DNA of 10,773 bases. It comes from Candidatus Nitrosopumilus sp. (lineage in GTDB: Archaea; Thermoproteota; Nitrososphaeria; Nitrososphaerales; Nitrosopumilaceae). The translations under genes were made by a program, and so were the position numbers. The notes under the pieces were generated by a model that saw only the letters and a list, made by a program, of their open reading frames with translations, did no database searches and was not told where the DNA came from. Below are positions 6,145 to 10,773 of the stretch, piece by piece (the stretch's first letter is position 1; each line of letters begins with the position of its first letter). The DNA lies in contig JAOUAY010000032.1 of assembly GCA_029860565.1 (NCBI GenBank), forward strand, positions 1 through 10,773. The letters run 5' to 3'.

Positions 6145-9009
6145 TTGGTTTTGTATAGCGCCTCTACTGATAAGCAAGCTCCGCCTCCTGATACTGGAAA
6201 ATTCATCAGGTTAGGTATTATTGCAATTATTGGGGTAGCAATTTTCGCTATGGTTGGAAATCAGGCAGTTATTTTATCGATGAATTTTACTGAATTTGGT
6301 GACCAATTCAGCAAACCTCTCTATTACTCACTTGTTTCTACAATAATTCTATCTGCTATTGCTCTTGTACGTGTAAATATTAAAGAAAGATCTTCAATTT
6401 TCTGGTATGCCATTAGTACAGGAATTGGATTTCTTGCAAGCGGTGGACAACAACCAATCTCAACTAGTATCCAAAATTTTAGAGATTACAAATTAACCTC
6501 TCCACAATTTGTTCTCTGGCAAATTACAAAGATATTGCTTTTTGGAGCATTCTTTGTAAATATTATGTTTGGATTTGCAGCAATATCATTTATTGATGGA
6601 AATACTCTGGGAATTGAAAATTTACCATCACTATTCTCTTTACCCTTCGTAACTCCTGAAAATAATCCAAATTATGCATCTGAAAATGTTGTTCCAATGA
6701 TTCCTGCTTTAGTGATCTTAATTCCTCCATTACTTGCAGCAATTGGATTACGTTTAGTTTTGTATGTGGGAATTCATAGAATGATCAATGTAATTACATC
6801 CTTTTTACAAGATTCCAATGAGGGTAAACCTAGATATCTAAATTATGTTTCAACTATTGAAGGAATAATTGGCATTGGTATAGTTTGGGCAGGATTTAAT
6901 CTCTTTTTTACAGATCAAATTGATTATAATACAAGATATGTAATTGGTGGCACACTTGTCATAGGTTTTGCATTACTTGCATTTTCAATAGTTGATAGAA
7001 TTCGAGCACGTGTGCTAACTCATATGTTTAAGAGAGATGTATATATCAGAATTTTAACTATTGTTGCAATTGCAATTATTGTTGCAGGAGTTGTATCTGT
7101 TAACAACAGTATTGCTGATGCAAAGAAGATTGAATTTTTAGGACCATACACTGCTCAACAAATTGGAGTAAATCGCTATCTTGGCGAATTAAATAATGTG
7201 CAAGAAAATATTCATGATGTTCAACTGACATCTGTTTCTCCAAATAATATCAATAATTATGTAAAACAAAATAGTGATGTTCTTGATGTGATTAGAGTTT
7301 GGGATTGGGAGGCAGCATTTGCAAAATTAAAACCTGAGATAGGACTTATTCCATATGTTGACTTTGAAGACAATGATATTCTCAGGTTTAACAATACTTT
7401 GTATTGGACCGCTTCAATGAAGCCAATTTTACCATCATCTGTAAGTCTTGATAATAGATGGTATAACGAACATCTTGTTTATACTCATGTTCCAAATGGA
7501 TTTTTAACTCTAGAAGCAACTGATGGCCAAATTGTTGATAGTGGTGAATTTTTCAAACAAAGAGAAATTTATTATGGTGAAGGTGGATTATTTGAACAAA
7601 CTTGGTCTGGTTATCCTAATTCAAGAGATAATCAAAATAGTGCTGAACTTGGAGGTGTATCTTATTCTGGTTTAGGAGGATTGGATGTTTCACCACCTCT
7701 CAGTTGGATCTTTGAGCCAAACTTTTTGCTTTCATTTCCGGCTGAACCCGTTCATATTATGAGATACAAAGATGTACATGACAGAATGGAAATCCTGTAT
7801 CCGTATTTCCTCTATGATTTATTTGGAAAAGAATTAGATTCACTTCCTGTAACTGATGGAGAAAATTCTTATTGGTTAATCCCGCTGATTATTGGATTTG
7901 ATACACGAGATGTTCCTTGGTCTGTTGGTAATCCTTATTTGCGTTTAGTAGGCTATGCACTTGTTGATTCTTACAATGGTGATATTCAATTACTCAAGAC
8001 TGGAGATGATTTCTTTTCAGAAATGTTTGCTAGTCAATATTCTGAACAATTTCAGCCAATGCCAGCTTGGCTAGAAGAACAAATTAGATATCCAGTTGAA
8101 TTATTTAATTGGAAAACAGAGATGTACAACATTTATCATGTAACCAATGTTGAGACTTTTATTCAAGCTAATGAGTTCTATGAAATTCCTGGTGGCCTTG
8201 ATACCTATTATGTTGAAGCAAAGCCACCTGGTTTTAAACAGACTGAATTCTTAGGATTACTTTCATTGGAATTAAAAGGCTCTCAGGGAAGAAACCTTGC
8301 TGGATATATGGTGGTTGAAAATGATCTTGATAGTTTAGGTGACTTACAATTCTATGAAGTTCCATTAAACTCTACAACTAAATTGATTGGACCAACTGCA
8401 GTAAGAGAAGCACTTGATAGAGATCCAGAATTTGCTCAACTAAAGACACTTTTGAGAAATCCAAGAATTGGTGATAATATTTTGTATCGTGTAGGTGATC
8501 ATGATGTATACTTTATTCCAGTATATACTGCTGGTGCCGGTGGTGTAGTTGCTCAATTGGGTACTATTGCTGCAGTAGGTGCAGCATTTAATGGAGAGTA
8601 TTTTGTTGGGTTGGGTGCTACTCAAGAAGAAGCATTTGAAGAATATTTGAAAAAAGTTTCTGGTGTAGCATCATCTACAACTACTGCTGATATTGATTAT
8701 ATTGAACTAGTTAGAAGTGACAGAATTAATATCATAAGATCCGTGTTTGAAGAGAACGATATTGTTGTATCTGAACCCACATCTATTCAGATTCCACTAT
8801 CATTTAATGAAGGAGAATTATTTTTCTTTACTGAAAATGATCGTGCAGATGCTGAAGAATTCCTATCTAAATTCATTGATGACTTTGTAAAGCCACGTAG
8901 TGACAGAGTTTTCATGTGGGAAGATGAAATAAATCTGAATATTGGAACTGTATTTGTAAAAGATGGGCTTCCTGAGATACATTATGTCTCAATTGAGGTA
9001 GGCAACTAA
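6145..9009 (+). CDS. UPF0182 family integral membrane protein (COG1615)
   Basis: This large 954-residue protein belongs to a family with no established function. Seven predicted helices fill the N-terminal third (about 22-44, 59-77, 121-150, 182-209, 234-255, 263-284, 299-320). The rest, about 630 residues, should lie outside the cell membrane. Family signatures are IRVWDWEAA (383-391), NEHLVYTHVPNG (441-452), REIYYGEGG (473-481), and a region near the end resembling the family's conserved C-terminal part (GEYFVGLGATQEEAFEEYL, 817-835). About 115 residues follow this. From memory, bacterial members end sooner, so this could be a lineage extension. The start is uncertain: TTG at 6145 or TTG at 6151; no upstream ATG exists after priS and the first helix requires a start in this region. 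N-x-S/T sequons in the outer part (for example N416, N742) allow glycosylation. It is followed with no gap by an amidotransferase. Confidence 0.88.
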   Translation: MVLYSASTDKQAPPPDTGKFIRLGIIAIIGVAIFAMVGNQAVILSMNFTEFGDQFSKPLYYSLVSTIILSAIALVRVNIKERSSIFWYAISTGIGFLASGGQQPISTSIQNFRDYKLTSPQFVLWQITKILLFGAFFVNIMFGFAAISFIDGNTLGIENLPSLFSLPFVTPENNPNYASENVVPMIPALVILIPPLLAAIGLRLVLYVGIHRMINVITSFLQDSNEGKPRYLNYVSTIEGIIGIGIVWAGFNLFFTDQIDYNTRYVIGGTLVIGFALLAFSIVDRIRARVLTHMFKRDVYIRILTIVAIAIIVAGVVSVNNSIADAKKIEFLGPYTAQQIGVNRYLGELNNVQENIHDVQLTSVSPNNINNYVKQNSDVLDVIRVWDWEAAFAKLKPEIGLIPYVDFEDNDILRFNNTLYWTASMKPILPSSVSLDNRWYNEHLVYTHVPNGFLTLEATDGQIVDSGEFFKQREIYYGEGGLFEQTWSGYPNSRDNQNSAELGGVSYSGLGGLDVSPPLSWIFEPNFLLSFPAEPVHIMRYKDVHDRMEILYPYFLYDLFGKELDSLPVTDGENSYWLIPLIIGFDTRDVPWSVGNPYLRLVGYALVDSYNGDIQLLKTGDDFFSEMFASQYSEQFQPMPAWLEEQIRYPVELFNWKTEMYNIYHVTNVETFIQANEFYEIPGGLDTYYVEAKPPGFKQTEFLGLLSLELKGSQGRNLAGYMVVENDLDSLGDLQFYEVPLNSTTKLIGPTAVREALDRDPEFAQLKTLLRNPRIGDNILYRVGDHDVYFIPVYTAGAGGVVAQLGTIAAVGAAFNGEYFVGLGATQEEAFEEYLKKVSGVASSTTTADIDYIELVRSDRINIIRSVFEENDIVVSEPTSIQIPLSFNEGELFFFTENDRADAEEFLSKFIDDFVKPRSDRVFMWEDEINLNIGTVFVKDGLPEIHYVSIEVGN
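8995..8999 (+). promoter_or_regulatory. Ribosome-binding site for the amidotransferase
   Basis: GAGGT lies inside the last codons of the UPF0182 gene, 10 nt before the TTG at 9010. It matches the core of the archaeal Shine-Dalgarno consensus and supports that TTG as a start used by re-initiating or internally loaded ribosomes. The spacing is slightly long. Confidence 0.45.
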
Positions 9010-9552
9010 TTGCTTCTTGTTGTTGATAACGGCTCTATCTATACAAAACAATTGATTGATTTTTTAAGTAAAAAGATGATTCCATTTGAAAAACAGACTC
9101 CTCAATATCTAAACCTAAATTTACTTGTAAATTATGATTCTTTCATTCTTTCTGGAAGGAGAAAAAATGAAAAAAGAATTAATGAAATTAATTCTAAAAT
9201 TATCACATATTGTATTAAAAATAATATTAAATTACTCGGAATTTGTTATGGTGCTGAAATTTTAGCTCTTACTTTAGGTGGTACAATTAGAAAAACTTCA
9301 TATCTTCAAAAAGGAAATGAGTTAATTCAAACTTTTAAAGATAATTCAATTTGTAGTGGCTCTTTAGATGTATATGAAAGTCACAGCTTTGAGATAGCCA
9401 AATTACCAAATATCCTAGTGCCGCTTGCTAAATCAAAGAATTGTAAATATGAAATCATTCAATATGAAAAAAAACCAATTTTTGGAACTCAATTTCATCC
9501 AGAAATGAGTCAAGATGGTAATGATTTAATTGAAAAATTCTATTCACTCTGA
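9010..9552 (+). CDS. Class I glutamine amidotransferase, GMP synthase subunit A-like
   Basis: This 180-residue cytoplasmic protein has the class I glutamine amidotransferase fold, which releases ammonia from glutamine for a partner enzyme. The nucleophile C79 sits in LLGICYGAEI, and the catalytic H163 and E165 are in TQFHPEMS. The start LLVVDNGSIYT and the ESHSFEIAKLP segment (123-133) resemble the stand-alone archaeal GMP synthase subunit A (about 185-190 residues). One expected element differs: the usual SGGP turn is SGRRKN (48-53), so its assignment to GMP synthesis is not secure and I give no symbol. No synthase (ATP-pyrophosphatase) partner is in the window. TTG start codon at 9010, immediately after the UPF0182 stop TAA, with GAGGT upstream. 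Translational coupling is likely. It could instead supply ammonia to another pathway. Confidence 0.82.
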   Translation: MLLVVDNGSIYTKQLIDFLSKKMIPFEKQTPQYLNLNLLVNYDSFILSGRRKNEKRINEINSKIITYCIKNNIKLLGICYGAEILALTLGGTIRKTSYLQKGNELIQTFKDNSICSGSLDVYESHSFEIAKLPNILVPLAKSKNCKYEIIQYEKKPIFGTQFHPEMSQDGNDLIEKFYSL

Positions 9553-9586
9553 TTGATTTTAATAACTCTCAAAAATTCTTTATTTT
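9553..9586 (+). terminator. U-rich end of the primase-UPF0182-amidotransferase run
   Basis: T-rich segments follow the amidotransferase stop codon (T4 at 9557-9560 and further T runs to 9586). They could end the upstream transcript while overlapping the promoter of the next gene. Evidence is base composition only. Confidence 0.25.
9557..9565 (+). promoter_or_regulatory. Box A promoter of the C39-TPR gene
   Basis: TTTTAATAA is centred 26 nt before the ATG at 9587, the spacing seen at the other leaderless starts in this window. It suggests the gene is transcribed separately from the amidotransferase 34 nt upstream. Confidence 0.5.
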
Positions 9587-10549
9587 ATGGAACCAGAAAA
9601 TCATGAATTGCTTTTACCTCTTGTTGAAGAAGAAAATATTTGTCTTCCATTGCCTATCAATGTAGTATCAAAGTATTGGAACATTGAATTACCTATGGAT
9701 GAAGCCATAGAAGCAGCAAAAAAATATTCTGGATTTGAAGGGAGTGTTTTAATTGAAGGAATAGAATTTGCAGAAAGATATGGCCTAACGTGTAAAATAA
9801 TTCATTCATCTTTAATTGAATTAAAAAAAATTATTGATTTGGGAATTCCTCCAATTGTAATTCTTCCAGGAATTCCTGAAATTACACAACACGCTTCTAT
9901 AATTACTGGTTATGATAACAAAGAAAAAACTATTCTTCATTATATTCAAAAAGGTAATCAAGAAGGTGAACAACAAGAAGGGGCAATACCTCAAGATATC
10001 TTTGAGAAGGAATGGTCTGAAGATGGAAAATTATTAATAATTTTGGCTCCTTCTGATATTCTATCTTCTGTAAAACTTGAAACTAATTCTAATAACAATT
10101 CAAATTTACTATGTTTTATTTCTGAGAAACAAAACATTTTAAAAAATTCTTCTCAAGCACTTGAATCATTAAAACAAGCTATAGAGATTGATGCAAATAA
10201 CTCAACTGCTCTAAATCTATTGGCTTCAATGATGAATGAACAAAATTCCTCTGACTGTGTAAAATATTATGAAAAATGTATAGGGATCAACAATAGATCA
10301 TATTTGAGTTATAATGGCCTAGGAAATTTTTATCTTAAAACGAATCAATTTGAAAAGGCTGAAGATTGTTATTCCAAAGCAATTGAGATTAATTCAAAAA
10401 GATCTGCAAAAATTTACAAAAACCGTGCTTATCTTAGAGAAAAACAAAACAAAAATTCTGCTGCAAAAGATGATCTTAAAAATTATTTGAAATATTACCC
10501 AAATGCTCCCGATAGGGGTATCATAGAACAAGCAATTAGAGAATTATAA
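9587..10549 (+). CDS. Peptidase C39-like domain fused to TPR repeats
   Basis: The 320-residue protein shows two regions. Residues 10-155 resemble the C39-like cysteine-peptidase fold: candidate nucleophile C19 in ENICLPLPINVVSKYWNI, a helical VLIEGIEFAERYGL segment, the strand IPPIVILPG, the candidate histidine H102 in QHASIITGYD, and the closing IPQDIFEKEWSEDGKLLIILAP. The aspartate that usually follows in a DP motif is not seen; the equivalent place reads ILHYIQKG, with a Gln/Glu-rich insertion (124-132). Residues 185-315 contain about three TPR units (for example ALESLKQAIEIDANNSTALN and NGLGNFYLKTNQFEKAEDCY). There is no signal peptide or membrane helix, so it is probably cytoplasmic. The domain call is by motif only. 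Peptidase activity is doubtful, and the protein could instead be a binding scaffold. It has its own promoter and abuts a convergent tRNA gene. Confidence 0.7.
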   Translation: MEPENHELLLPLVEEENICLPLPINVVSKYWNIELPMDEAIEAAKKYSGFEGSVLIEGIEFAERYGLTCKIIHSSLIELKKIIDLGIPPIVILPGIPEITQHASIITGYDNKEKTILHYIQKGNQEGEQQEGAIPQDIFEKEWSEDGKLLIILAPSDILSSVKLETNSNNNSNLLCFISEKQNILKNSSQALESLKQAIEIDANNSTALNLLASMMNEQNSSDCVKYYEKCIGINNRSYLSYNGLGNFYLKTNQFEKAEDCYSKAIEINSKRSAKIYKNRAYLREKQNKNSAAKDDLKNYLKYYPNAPDRGIIEQAIREL

Positions 10550-10623
10550 TGCGGAGTGCGGGATTTGAACCCGCGGCCTTCAGCTTGGGAAGCTGACGTC
10601 ATACCAGACTAAACTAACTCCGC
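10550..10623 (-). tRNA. tRNA-Gly (anticodon CCC)
   Basis: Read on the minus strand from 10623, all arms form. The acceptor GCGGAGT pairs with ACTCCGC over 7 bp. The D arm carries GG in its loop. The anticodon stem TCAGC/GCTGA closes the loop TTCCCAA, giving anticodon CCC, which reads GGG. A 5-nt variable loop follows, then the T arm GCGGG-TTCAAAT-CCCGC. The discriminator is A (complement of 10550), as usual for archaeal tRNA-Gly. CCA is not encoded and no intron is present. The 74-nt gene ends exactly against the stop codon of the convergent C39-TPR gene. It is a substrate of the glycyl-tRNA synthetase encoded in this window. Confidence 0.95.
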
Positions 10624-10642
10624 CTAGAATGAATTCATTAAC

Positions 10643-10656
10643 TATAATTAAATATC
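10643..10656. promoter_or_regulatory. Shared divergent box A for tRNA-Gly and the zinc-ribbon gene
   Basis: This AT-rich element sits in the middle of the 52-nt spacer. On the minus strand TTTAATTA is centred about 26 nt from the tRNA 5' end. On the plus strand TTAAATA is centred about 25 nt from the ATG at 10676. The two boxes overlap, so one TBP-binding region may serve both directions. Confidence 0.5.
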
Positions 10657-10675
10657 TTAATTAACAAACTAAGGT

Positions 10676-10773
10676 ATGGATGCAAGATGTCCTGAATGTG
10701 AAAAGGTTGCAAAATTAGATGATGATATTACTAATGTAAAATGTCCTCATTGTAATTTTGAAGCAGATTATGA
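10676..10773 (+). CDS. Zinc-ribbon protein, 5' part only
   Basis: The first 32 codons are present and the gene runs off the right edge. The visible part carries two CxxC pairs, CPEC (C5, C8) and CPHC (C23, C26), separated by 14 residues with an acidic LDDDI stretch. That is a compact zinc ribbon, as found at the N-terminus of small archaeal transcription- or translation-related proteins. The total length and function cannot be judged from this fragment. The ATG is supported by the box A about 25 nt upstream, implying a leaderless message, and by the immediate start of the zinc motif. It diverges from tRNA-Gly. Confidence 0.7.
   Translation, partial: MDARCPECEKVAKLDDDITNVKCPHCNFEADY

Noticed and set aside
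8440..8625. Open frame of 61 codons on the minus strand
   Set aside because: It is antisense to the well-supported UPF0182 gene and has a low-complexity Ser/Thr/Asn composition.
10571..10585. Strong inverted repeat resembling an operator or terminator hairpin
   Set aside because: It is the anticodon arm of tRNA-Gly.
1541..10623. Functional link between glyS and tRNA-Gly in the same window
   Set aside because: They are more than 7 kb apart with unrelated genes between, so proximity is probably coincidental.
1..10773. CRISPR array, insertion sequence, prophage, defence island or toxin-antitoxin pair
   Set aside because: No regularly spaced repeats, transposase, integrase or recognisable defence proteins were found; the gene content is mainly core chromosomal.

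Overview
The window looks like chromosomal DNA from an ammonia-oxidising-type archaeon (Thaumarchaeota/Nitrososphaerota, Nitrosopumilus-like). The evidence is very AT-rich DNA, a two-subunit archaeal/eukaryotic primase (priL, priS), an archaeal-type dimeric glycyl-tRNA synthetase, and a tRNA-Gly that lacks an encoded CCA and has A at the discriminator position. TATA-like boxes about 25-28 nt before several start codons are the signature of leaderless transcripts. The lineage is an inference; no 16S rRNA or other diagnostic gene is present.

Left part, minus strand (71-3869): a membrane-anchored family 2 glycosyltransferase (dolichyl-phosphate mannose synthase type with a GtrA domain), a 303-nt gap without an intact gene, then glyS and nfo. 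In transcription order the last two are nfo followed by glyS, closely spaced and probably one transcript. An 85-nt spacer (3870-3954) holds back-to-back promoters for nfo and priL, so base-excision repair and replication priming diverge from one control region.

Centre, plus strand (3955-9552): priL and priS overlap by 14 nt and encode the heterodimeric primase. After 41 nt comes a 954-residue UPF0182 membrane protein with seven predicted helices and a large extracytoplasmic part. A small class I glutamine amidotransferase begins on the base after its stop codon. The unbroken same-strand run suggests shared transcription, though priS to UPF0182 may have an extra promoter.

Right part (9587-10773): a gene with its own promoter encodes an unusual fusion of a C39-like cysteine-protease fold to TPR repeats. 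Its stop codon abuts the 3' end of a convergent tRNA-Gly(CCC). The tRNA and the next gene, a zinc-ribbon protein cut by the window edge, diverge from a 52-nt spacer in which one AT-rich box appears to serve both directions.

Most genes are housekeeping. The parts worth a second look are the C39-TPR fusion, the UPF0182/amidotransferase pair, the enlarged zinc region of PriS, and the compact tRNA neighbourhood. I saw no insertion sequence, CRISPR array, phage gene or toxin-antitoxin system.
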